Under the pieces are notes generated by a model, which saw nothing but the letters and a program-made list of their open reading frames with translations, searched no databases and was not told where the DNA came from. A DNA stretch of 7,000 nt, taken from contig JALSMD010000123.1 of the NCBI GenBank assembly GCA_026987855.1, positions 1 through 7,000 of the forward strand. The letters are read 5' to 3'. Source of the DNA: Candidatus Falkowiibacteriota bacterium. GTDB taxonomy: Bacteria; Patescibacteriota; Patescibacteriia; Patescibacteriales; JALSMD01. Positions 1-6,529 of this stretch are shown piece after piece (the first letter of the stretch is position 1; each line of letters starts with the position of its first letter). The position numbers and the translations under genes are program-made.

Positions 1-1440
1 CATTAAAATTACTGGTTCAGCTAAAGAACTTTGTTCGCCTACTTCATAATTGACTTTTGTAATAATTCCATCAATAGGAGCTTTAATAATGCTATTATCT
101 ATTTGTTCTTTAACAACATTAAGAGCAGCTTGAGCTTGTTGAACTCGCGCTTTTGCCAAATCAATATCTTCCTGTCTGGCAGGGGCTTTAACTTTTGCTA
201 ATTGCGCCTTAGCTACATTCCAAGCTTCAAGGGCTGCATCTACCTTTGTCTGCGCCATTATAATTTTTTGCTCGCCAGAAGTCTTAGCAATTGATAGAGC
301 GTTTTTTGCTTTAATAATAGCATCTTCTAAATTAGCCTCTGCTTGCGCTAAATTGTTTTCAGCAGTTGAAACATTAGTATTATATTTAAGAATAGCATCG
401 GATAAATTATGGTCAACGCTTTCTAAAGAGGATATTCCAGAGCTTATTAAAGAAATTTGAGTATTAATATTAGTTTTATAAGTATCTAACTTTGTTTGAG
501 GAAAAGATGCTCCTATTGTTGAATTTTCTAAAACACTATAACAAACATTTAAAGTCACAAAAACTTGTCTTAAAGTATCAAGAGCACTTTTTAACGCCAA
601 AGTAACATTACCCAAAGAACTGCTATCTTCTTTTGCTTTCTTTAAATCAGTTTTAGCATTTTCTAAAGCAACCAAAGATTGCGGATAATCCTCTTTGAGA
701 GTGATCAAATATGATGAATTTTTAGCACTTAATAATCCTTCGGTATCATCATCGCTTAAAATACGGTCAATATAGTCAAGGGCAGTATTAGCCGCGGATA
801 ATTGACTATCTATCGTTGTTAAAGCAATTTCTTTATTGTTGTCAATAGCTTTTTGATAAATTGCTTTAACATTTTCCAAATTTACCCGCGCGCTTTCAAC
901 TGCCTGTTCTTGTGGCGTTATATCATTTTCTGTTTTAGATATTAAATCATCTAAAGCTTTCTGAGCTTGGTTAACATTTTCTTGCACCACCTGCTTAGTC
1001 TTGCTTAATTCTTCTAATGCTGATTCATAAGAGGCTTTGGCTTGTTCCACACCGGCTTGAGCAACAGCAATATCATGAGCAGAGGCACCAGCTAATAATT
1101 TGGCTAGACTTGCTTTGGCAACTTCTAAATTAGCTTTGGCTTCTTTCTCTTGAATACTTAAAGTGCTATAATCAAGTTCTGCTAATACTTGTCCGGCCTT
1201 TACCCTATCTCCAACCTTTACTAAAATTTTAGCAATCTTACCTGTCTGTAAAAAGTTTAATTTTAATTCTTCTCTGGCTTTAACTGTTCCTGTCTCACTG
1301 ACTGTTTGGATTAAGTTTCCTTTTCTGACAGTAGTTAAAGTATAACTAATCTCATTTTTTTTATGGACACCAAAATAAATTAGCAGAACACTAACTGCCA
1401 ATATAACAATAACAATAATTGTTTTTTTTATAATAGACAT
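1..1440 (-). CDS. HlyD/MacA-type membrane-fusion efflux adaptor, 3' end beyond window
   Basis: This frame is open from ATG at 1438-1440 to the left edge and gives 480 residues without a stop, so the C-terminus is missing. Residues 7-24 form one hydrophobic anchor; there is no lipobox. Residues 38-90 are the first half of a lipoyl/barrel-sandwich domain (GKIAKILVKVGDRVKAGQVL). Residues 95-445 are mostly Ala/Gln/Lys/Glu-rich helices expected to form a long coiled-coil hairpin. The second lipoyl half starts at 451 (IIKAPIDGIITKVNYEVGEQ). This order (anchor, half-lipoyl, hairpin, half-lipoyl) is diagnostic of periplasmic adaptor subunits that link an inner-membrane ABC or RND pump to the exterior. 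The missing part should be the beta-barrel and membrane-proximal domain. A MacB-like ABC transporter just left of the window would be the expected partner (inference). It lies 20 bases after the preceding gene, probably in the same transcript. No Shine-Dalgarno is seen. The pump type and substrate cannot be told. Confidence 0.92.
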   Translation of the reverse strand, partial: MSIIKKTIIVIVILAVSVLLIYFGVHKKNEISYTLTTVRKGNLIQTVSETGTVKAREELKLNFLQTGKIAKILVKVGDRVKAGQVLAELDYSTLSIQEKEAKANLEVAKASLAKLLAGASAHDIAVAQAGVEQAKASYESALEELSKTKQVVQENVNQAQKALDDLISKTENDITPQEQAVESARVNLENVKAIYQKAIDNNKEIALTTIDSQLSAANTALDYIDRILSDDDTEGLLSAKNSSYLITLKEDYPQSLVALENAKTDLKKAKEDSSSLGNVTLALKSALDTLRQVFVTLNVCYSVLENSTIGASFPQTKLDTYKTNINTQISLISSGISSLESVDHNLSDAILKYNTNVSTAENNLAQAEANLEDAIIKAKNALSIAKTSGEQKIIMAQTKVDAALEAWNVAKAQLAKVKAPARQEDIDLAKARVQQAQAALNVVKEQIDNSIIKAPIDGIITKVNYEVGEQSSLAEPVILM

Positions 1441-1460
1441 AAAAAATAAAACATATAAAA

Positions 1461-1799
1461 TTATTTTAACAATTTAATAATTTTATATATTATCTCATCA
1501 ACATTAAACTTATTTAATAAAAAATTATAAGCTCCTCTAACCTCCTCATTTTCCGTAATAACAAATATTTTTATATTTTCTTTAATTAAATATCTTGAAA
1601 TTTCTAAATTATCCCTTTTATTAAGCGCCAAAATTACGAAATGATAATTTACCTTTAATATATTAGCTAAAAGCATTTCATTAGGCAAATCTCCCTTTAT
1701 AAAATCATCAACTTCAACACTACCTGCCATTAACTTTGATTTAAAAGACAAAATAATATTAATATCATTCCCAATAATACAACCCTTTATTTTTAACAT
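1461..1799 (-). CDS. Small protein resembling a degenerate response-regulator receiver domain
   Basis: The gene encodes 112 residues, about the size of one receiver (REC) domain, with no output domain. I do not recognise a named family. The alternating strand/helix layout matches REC: strand 1 around 4-10 (IKGCIIG), helix 13-24, a hydrophobic strand 53-59 (HFVILAL), then 'EISRYLIKEN', strand 77-82 (IKIFVIT) and a C-terminal helix 100-111. By this reading T82 and K97 occupy the conserved Thr/Ser and Lys positions, and D12 one of the acidic positions. The phospho-acceptor Asp is replaced by A58, and the Pro after the Lys is absent. It would therefore be an unphosphorylated pseudo-receiver, acting by protein contact if at all. 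No histidine kinase is in view. It starts 45 bases after the ligase-like gene, behind a good promoter, and precedes the efflux adaptor by 20 bases. The gene is real by its start, spacing and composition; the fold assignment is inference. Confidence 0.75.
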   Translation of the reverse strand: MLKIKGCIIGNDINIILSFKSKLMAGSVEVDDFIKGDLPNEMLLANILKVNYHFVILALNKRDNLEISRYLIKENIKIFVITENEEVRGAYNFLLNKFNVDEIIYKIIKLLK

Positions 1800-1826
1800 A
1801 ATTTTGTCTAATCTTATTTCAATATA

Positions 1827-1855
1827 ACTATAACATAATATAATTTATCTTTCAA
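1827..1855 (-). promoter_or_regulatory. Sigma-70-type promoter with extended -10, for the receiver-like gene and adaptor
   Basis: Read on the minus strand, the -35 is TTGAAA (1850-1855; 5 of 6 consensus bases). A 17-base spacer follows, then the -10 TATAGT (1827-1832; 5 of 6), with TG one base upstream (1834-1835) forming an extended -10. Transcription should start near 1820, leaving a leader of about 20 bases before the ATG at 1797-1799. The -35 lies in the last codons of the upstream ligase-like gene, so the promoter is embedded at an operon boundary. This is a consensus match by eye, not a measured start. Confidence 0.6.
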
Positions 1856-4028
1856 AATTTAAATTTAATTCTTTTATTTTTTTCTTTATTTGAATATTGT
1901 CTGGTTCAATATTTAACGCATGCTGAAAAGATTTTAGAGCTTCTTCTTGTTTTTCTTCTATTTCTTGAACTAAACCTAAACTATACCAAGCATTAACATT
2001 ATTTCTATCAAGCTCAATTGCTTTTTTAAAGGCTCTTTCCGCTTTTTTAACCTCTTGCATATTGTAATAAGTGCGTCCCAATTCATAATATACTTCACTT
2101 ACCGGAAATACTGTTTTTAGGTGATAAAGAATTTTTAAAGCTAAGCTATAATTATGCATTGCTATATATGCTCTAGCCAGATTTAAATGGGCATCATAAT
2201 AATCTTTCTTATGATCAATGGCTTTTTGAAAGCTTTCTTTTGCTTGAATAAAGTTGTTAGATATTAAATAAGTTTTACCTAATTCGGATAATAAAACAGG
2301 ATTAGTGGGCTCTAACTTAATAGCTTTTTTAAAAGCATCAATTGCTAGTTTGTTGCTATCTGCAACAAATGGCCAAAAATTTTTATAAATTACCCCGGCT
2401 GTCTCCCAAACAATAACAGAATTAGGAGCTAATTCTATAGCCCTATATAAATGATTTAAGCTATTTTGGGCCCAATCTTTAAAAGAAGGATCTTCTACAT
2501 AATTTTTAGCTTTAATAGCATAAAATTTAGCTAAAGCTAAATGATAATAATAGTCCTGAGGAACTAAACGAGAGGCAAGCAACAAACTATTTTCATCTTT
2601 TTCCTGGTTAAAAATCTTGGCAGCTAATACAATTTTAGTCTCATAAACACCTAAATAAACTAAACCGAAAGTTAACAAAAATAAACCAATAACCATTACT
2701 TTTGGTAATATTTTATTTTTAAAATAATAGGTCTTAACTCCAAACAATGAAAGCTCTTTTGAAATGTTTAATTGTATCCACAGTCCGGCAATTAAAGACA
2801 ACAAAAACCAAAATACAAAAATAACGATTAAATCAAAAGGATAAAAAAATTGCAAAATAAACAAAGCAAAAAAGCAATTAATTAAAGCAATCAAAATAGC
2901 AATTGTAAATCTATTCTTTTTAATATTGCGCAAAATATTTTTTTGAATTAAAAAATAAGATGCAAAAAAAACAGACAAAACAATCAACAGATAAAATGAT
3001 ATTCCAAACAGACCAACATCATTAATCAAATCAAAAAAATAAGAATAACTTTTGGCAAATCTTTTTTGCCATTCGGTATTATAATTAAATTCTGTTGGCC
3101 GATATAGGGAAAAAGAGTAAGCAAAGGTTGCTAAGCCATTCCCTAAATAAGGATGTTGTTTTAAAGAATTTTTAATAATGACCGTGCTTGTTCTATAATC
3201 TAAACGGCTAAATATGTTATTTTGCTTTTTTAATAAAATGAAATCAAAATTAAAACAGGCTAGGATTAAAAAACATAAAATTAAAATCAAGACTTTTTTC
3301 TTAGCAAAATAATTCCTAAATAATAAAAATGAAAACAAAATATTAAAACATAAAGAAATTATTATTAAAAACCAACCTATTTTAAAATTAAATATTAACA
3401 AAACTGATAAAGACAAAAACAAAACTACAAGAATGAAATATTTGGTTTTTTTATTAACTTGAATACCTAAAACAGAAAAATTAATAATTAAATTTATTAT
3501 CAATATACTAATAACTACTGATAATAATAATAAAGAATATAAAGAAGCGCCAAATGTATTTATTGGTCTATTGATAAATATGCTGCTAACAGCATAGATT
3601 AACACTCCTAACAAATAAGAAGAAAAAAATATCAATAATAATCTAAAAATATTTTTAGATGAAAGCCTAAGATGTGTAACAAAGAAATATAAAACAATAA
3701 AACATAAAAAGATAAAAAAAGAATAACTATAATTATCCCAATATCCGAATAAAGAGGAATGCCAATCAACTCCAAATAAACAAGACAGAAAAATACTAAC
3801 TAAAAAAACAATAAGTGGAATATCCAATAATGTTTTTTGCCACTTAAAATGATTAAATGACAAACTTTGAAACAATAAAATAATAAAAACAAAGATAGAA
3901 AAAAACAAAACAATGAGTTGCTTACTTAACTCTTTATCCACCTTTGGCAAAAAAGATAAAGGCAAGATAAATATCAAGCCTTCTAGAAGATGTAATATAA
4001 TTCTATTTTTATTTACTTGAGCAAGCAT
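1845..4028 (-). CDS. O-antigen ligase/Wzy-like membrane protein with C-terminal TPR domain
   Basis: The 727-residue protein has two parts. Residues 11 to about 462 are polytopic, with roughly 12-13 hydrophobic segments (for example 11-28, 36-55, 68-86, 100-117, 127-150, 158-184, 244-262, 338-360, 442-462). Between segments lies a large polar loop, about 265-336, carrying the Wzy_C/WaaL signature: R275, 'HPYLGNGLATF' (292-302) and 'DLINDVGLFG' (333-342). Proteins of this family join or polymerise lipid-linked glycans, or transfer them to proteins (the PglL-like branch). Residues 493-710 are about six TPR units, a protein-interaction scaffold. The His/Asn usually found just before the 'yl.il...G..G' stretch of the loop is absent here (SYSYFF, 327-332), so ligase activity is uncertain. 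The gene begins 10 bases after the permease gene, with no Shine-Dalgarno. Acceptor and glycan are unknown; a surface-glycan polymerase is an equal alternative. Confidence 0.88.
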   Translation of the reverse strand: MLAQVNKNRIILHLLEGLIFILPLSFLPKVDKELSKQLIVLFFSIFVFIILLFQSLSFNHFKWQKTLLDIPLIVFLVSIFLSCLFGVDWHSSLFGYWDNYSYSFFIFLCFIVLYFFVTHLRLSSKNIFRLLLIFFSSYLLGVLIYAVSSIFINRPINTFGASLYSLLLLSVVISILIINLIINFSVLGIQVNKKTKYFILVVLFLSLSVLLIFNFKIGWFLIIISLCFNILFSFLLFRNYFAKKKVLILILCFLILACFNFDFILLKKQNNIFSRLDYRTSTVIIKNSLKQHPYLGNGLATFAYSFSLYRPTEFNYNTEWQKRFAKSYSYFFDLINDVGLFGISFYLLIVLSVFFASYFLIQKNILRNIKKNRFTIAILIALINCFFALFILQFFYPFDLIVIFVFWFLLSLIAGLWIQLNISKELSLFGVKTYYFKNKILPKVMVIGLFLLTFGLVYLGVYETKIVLAAKIFNQEKDENSLLLASRLVPQDYYYHLALAKFYAIKAKNYVEDPSFKDWAQNSLNHLYRAIELAPNSVIVWETAGVIYKNFWPFVADSNKLAIDAFKKAIKLEPTNPVLLSELGKTYLISNNFIQAKESFQKAIDHKKDYYDAHLNLARAYIAMHNYSLALKILYHLKTVFPVSEVYYELGRTYYNMQEVKKAERAFKKAIELDRNNVNAWYSLGLVQEIEEKQEEALKSFQHALNIEPDNIQIKKKIKELNLNFER
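1899..2552 (-). repeat. TPR tract (about six units) in the ligase-like protein
   Basis: This covers residues 493-710 of the protein above. Units start near residues 493, 537, 576, 610, 643 and 677. The clearest are 576-609 (LSELGKTYL ... AKESFQKAI), 643-676 (YYELGRTYY ... AERAFKKAIELD) and 677-710 (WYSLGLVQE ... ALKSFQHALNIEP). They show the TPR pattern of W/Y, L, G, Y, A, F, A and P at canonical spacing. The first two units carry insertions, and the fourth is degenerate at its end. The repeat is at protein level only; the DNA copies have diverged. Confidence 0.85.
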
Positions 4029-4038
4029 GGTCTATTAT

Positions 4039-5082
4039 TTATTTTACTTCTATTTCACGTCTATCAAAATAATCCTTAATAAAAACACTAACTGCCGTTG
4101 TTACGGGTATTGACAAAATAGCTCCAATAATACCTCCTATTTTAAAACCGATTAATAATACAGTGATACTCACTATCGGATTTAAGCCCACTACTTTTTG
4201 CATCAATTTAGGAACAATAATGTTATTTTCTGTTAATTGAATAATATAATACAAAATCGCCACAAAAATAGCTAACATTGGCGACTGAGTAAAAGCAAGA
4301 AAAATTGCCGGAATTGAAGCTAAAATAGGACCTAAGTAAGGAATAAATTCTGTCATTCCAGCAATTAAAGCTAAAACTAAAGCGTATTTAATATTTAAAA
4401 TTAAAAGTCCGACATAGGTTAATAAAAATATTATTAAAGAAAGAATAAGCTGGCCTCTTAACCATAATCCTATTTTCTTTTGCATTCTATTAACTAATTG
4501 CATTGTATATAACTGATGTTTTTCTGGCACAATAGACCAAATTATTTTTTTAATAGCATCTTCCTCTACTGTCATATAAAAAGTAATAACCAGTATCAAA
4601 AAGAAAGAAAAAATACTACCAAAAAAACCAGAAACAGTTGAAAATATACTAAAAATTACTTGTTGAATATGGGATGTAATAGATCCTATATTATTTCTGA
4701 CATTTTCCAAGATGCCATATTGAGAAGAATATTCTTTAACCAATGAGGCTCCAGAAAATATTTTTTCTAAAAATTGGGGAAATTTATTATATAAATCTCC
4801 CATTTGTTGAGTAATAGGAGGAATAATTAAAATTGTAACGATTCCCATTGCCAAAAACAAAACTAAATAAATTAAAATTACTCCTAAACCTCTAGGAATT
4901 TTTTTCTCTTGCATCCAATCTACCCATGGATCAATGGCGCTAGCTAATATCAAAGAGATAAATAAAACAGCCAAAATTTCTCTAACTACATAGAAAAAAT
5001 AAAACATTATAAACACTAAAATAACTTTAATAATTGTAGAAGTGCTAATGCTAACACAAATTGGCGTTTTTTGCTGATTCAT
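4039..5082 (-). CDS. AI-2E family (PerM/TqsA-like) membrane permease
   Basis: The 347-residue product is the typical length of the AI-2E/UPF0118 family. Predicted membrane segments lie near 17-30, 33-50, 65-88, 145-170, 212-230, 232-263, 268-284 and 303-335. A soluble, partly helical region (89-144) sits between segments three and four, as usual in the family. Family signatures are present: 'FIPYLGPILASIPA' (246-259), 'QLTENNIIVPKLM' (282-294), 'VGLNP' (298-302) and the glycine-rich re-entrant stretch 'GFKIGGIIGAILSIP' (312-326). Members export or import small solutes: TqsA is linked to autoinducer-2, others to Na+/H+ exchange. The substrate cannot be read from sequence, so no autoinducer role is claimed. 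The gene follows a 64-base gap with its own extended -10 promoter and is followed after 10 bases by the ligase-like gene, so those two are probably co-transcribed. No Shine-Dalgarno precedes the ATG. Confidence 0.93.
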   Translation of the reverse strand: MNQQKTPICVSISTSTIIKVILVFIMFYFFYVVREILAVLFISLILASAIDPWVDWMQEKKIPRGLGVILIYLVLFLAMGIVTILIIPPITQQMGDLYNKFPQFLEKIFSGASLVKEYSSQYGILENVRNNIGSITSHIQQVIFSIFSTVSGFFGSIFSFFLILVITFYMTVEEDAIKKIIWSIVPEKHQLYTMQLVNRMQKKIGLWLRGQLILSLIIFLLTYVGLLILNIKYALVLALIAGMTEFIPYLGPILASIPAIFLAFTQSPMLAIFVAILYYIIQLTENNIIVPKLMQKVVGLNPIVSITVLLIGFKIGGIIGAILSIPVTTAVSVFIKDYFDRREIEVK

Positions 5083-5112
5083 AAAAATTTGGCTAAAAAT
5101 AAATTTTTAATA

Positions 5113-5121
5113 ATTATAGCA
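5113..5121 (-). promoter_or_regulatory. Extended -10 promoter for the permease gene
   Basis: On the minus strand this reads TGCTATAAT: a perfect TATAAT (5113-5118) preceded by TG one base upstream. The position 17 bases further upstream (about 5136-5141) is only T/A-rich (TTTTTA), a poor -35, which extended -10 elements tolerate. Transcription should start near 5106, giving a leader of about 24 bases before the ATG at 5080-5082. It lies in the widest intergenic gap of the window, which supports it. AT-richness raises the chance of a coincidental match. Confidence 0.5.
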
Positions 5122-5146
5122 CAAAAAATTAAATTTAAAAAATCCG

Positions 5147-5548
5147 CTATAAAAATTTTCTAATTTTTTCCGCTTCTTTTTGCATTTGTTCTTTGTCTAT
5201 ATTTTTTATATTAGATAAATTAATAGCGCCACCATGCCCATCATTTTTAAAGCGAGGGATTAACCAAACATGGGCATGCTCTACTTCCTCACCAAAAACT
5301 AAACTAACTACATAATTGGTTTTATAGGCTTTTTTAATAGCAAGAGCAATATTTCTCACCTTTTCATAGAACTCCCCAATATTTTTGATATCCCACACCC
5401 AACGATAATGCTTTCTAGGAATTACCAAGGTGTGCCCTGGATTTAATGGTCTAATATCTAAAAAAGCTATTGCTATATCATCTTCATAAATTTTAAAACT
5501 GGGGATTTCCCCTTTTATAATTTTACAAAAAACACATTCTTTATTCAT
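5147..5548 (-). CDS. HIT-family (histidine triad) nucleotide-binding protein
   Basis: The 133-residue soluble protein matches HIT/HINT hydrolases from its first residues: 'CVFCKIIKGEIPSFKIYED' (5-23), 'FLDIRPLNPGHTLVIPRKH' (29-47) and the triad region 'EHAHVWLIPRF' (90-100). HIT proteins hydrolyse nucleoside phosphoramidates, dinucleoside polyphosphates or AMP-linked substrates through a covalent nucleotidyl-His. The middle triad His, the usual nucleophile, is H93, and H91 is also kept, but the third His is W95. C5 and C8, with H47 and a triad His, could form the zinc site seen in bacterial members. The C-terminus (118-133) is a charged helix. The gene sits 12 bases after the 319-aa protein gene, probably in the same transcript, and ends in TAG, unlike the TAA of the other genes. 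No Shine-Dalgarno is seen. Substrate and physiological role are unknown. Confidence 0.93.
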   Translation of the reverse strand: MNKECVFCKIIKGEIPSFKIYEDDIAIAFLDIRPLNPGHTLVIPRKHYRWVWDIKNIGEFYEKVRNIALAIKKAYKTNYVVSLVFGEEVEHAHVWLIPRFKNDGHGGAINLSNIKNIDKEQMQKEAEKIRKFL

Positions 5549-5560
5549 AATTTTTATTTA

Positions 5561-6520
5561 TTATTTAAAAGGCATATAAATATCATTATTTAAAATATTA
5601 ACACTTGGTATAATATCAATTTTGTCCACTCTACTCATGCGACCAGGCCAACTCATTTCTATTTCTCTTTCTTCGCCTGACCTAAATTCGTTTAATTGAT
5701 ATTTGTTTACTCCAACGATTTTGTTTTGAGAAAACAAAATAATGTTTAAATCAACTTCCCAATAATTGTAAGCTGTATTATTAATAATAGTAAATTTTAA
5801 GGAATTAATTGGCAACTTTTCTGACAACTTTGTAGAGTGGGCAGGTATAAATTTTTTATCTTTGATAATAAAATTAATATGTGTTTGATAAAATTCTTCC
5901 CAATTAGGATATTTATGCGGATTTATTCTACTCCAATCAACATTTATTAATTCTAACTTAGCTCGACGAGGAATAAAATTTAGTTTATTATCAATTGATA
6001 ATAAATATTTTGTTTCTTTTGGAAAAATAAAATTATTAAATGGACCTAATTCTTCATTATCAATCAAAAATTTATAAGTTAGGTCAGCATAAAATTTGCT
6101 ATTAGGATTACTTATTTTAACGGCAAAATCATATTGCCCAATTGCCGATTTTAAAATCTGTACTGAGCCAACTTTCAAATTTTGCGCTTGCATTATCTTC
6201 ATAAGATTAGAGTCTGTGCTATTTATCGCCACCATTTCATTAATCATTTGATCATCTTCTTTTTGTCCTTTAAAAAAATAAAGGCCAAAAGCATAGATAA
6301 AATAAGACCATGAGACAATAGAAATAACAACCAAAAATCCTTTCAAGAGATAAGCTAATTGTTTTTTATGTTCAACATACCATAAACCAATTTGTAATTT
6401 CCGCAAACTAACTCCTTCTAGATCCTTATAACGATTTTCATCTCCCAATTTAAATTCTTCTTGAGATGATTTTTGTTTTTTTAAAGAAAGTGGTTGCTTG
6501 TCTTCAAAATTGTTAAACAT
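5561..6520 (-). CDS. Single-pass membrane protein with duplicated extracytoplasmic domain, function unknown
   Basis: I do not recognise a named family. The 319-residue product begins with a polar, charged N-terminus (1-55) rich in Lys, Glu and Gln, then one strong membrane segment (about 56-83), then a soluble domain of about 235 residues. Positive charges just before the segment (HKK, 51-53) suggest the N-terminus is cytoplasmic and the C-terminal part lies outside. That part holds two related beta-rich stretches (about 130-178 and 241-291) which align without gaps at an offset of 111: F132/F243, D146/D257, L147/L258, N155/N266 and G159/G270. Each looks like a small beta-sandwich of FxLYD or similar type (inference). 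No catalytic motif, Cys pair or sorting signal is seen. The gene starts 9 bases after murF and ends 12 bases before the HIT gene, so it is probably co-expressed with wall synthesis. A structural or scaffolding role in the envelope is plausible but unproven. Confidence 0.85.
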   Translation of the reverse strand: MFNNFEDKQPLSLKKQKSSQEEFKLGDENRYKDLEGVSLRKLQIGLWYVEHKKQLAYLLKGFLVVISIVSWSYFIYAFGLYFFKGQKEDDQMINEMVAINSTDSNLMKIMQAQNLKVGSVQILKSAIGQYDFAVKISNPNSKFYADLTYKFLIDNEELGPFNNFIFPKETKYLLSIDNKLNFIPRRAKLELINVDWSRINPHKYPNWEEFYQTHINFIIKDKKFIPAHSTKLSEKLPINSLKFTIINNTAYNYWEVDLNIILFSQNKIVGVNKYQLNEFRSGEEREIEMSWPGRMSRVDKIDIIPSVNILNNDIYMPFK

Positions 6521-6529
6521 AATATTTAT

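Noticed and set aside
5137..5169. Inverted repeat AAAAAAT/ATTTTTT around the end of the HIT gene as a possible intrinsic terminator
   Set aside because: The 7-base arms are A/T only with a long loop; such a stem is too weak and too common in this AT-rich sequence to call.
5592..5619. TTGATA with a 16-base spacer to TATTTT upstream of the HIT gene
   Set aside because: The -10 matches only 4 of 6 bases, there is no TG extension, it lies inside the upstream gene, and the 12-base gap suggests co-transcription instead.
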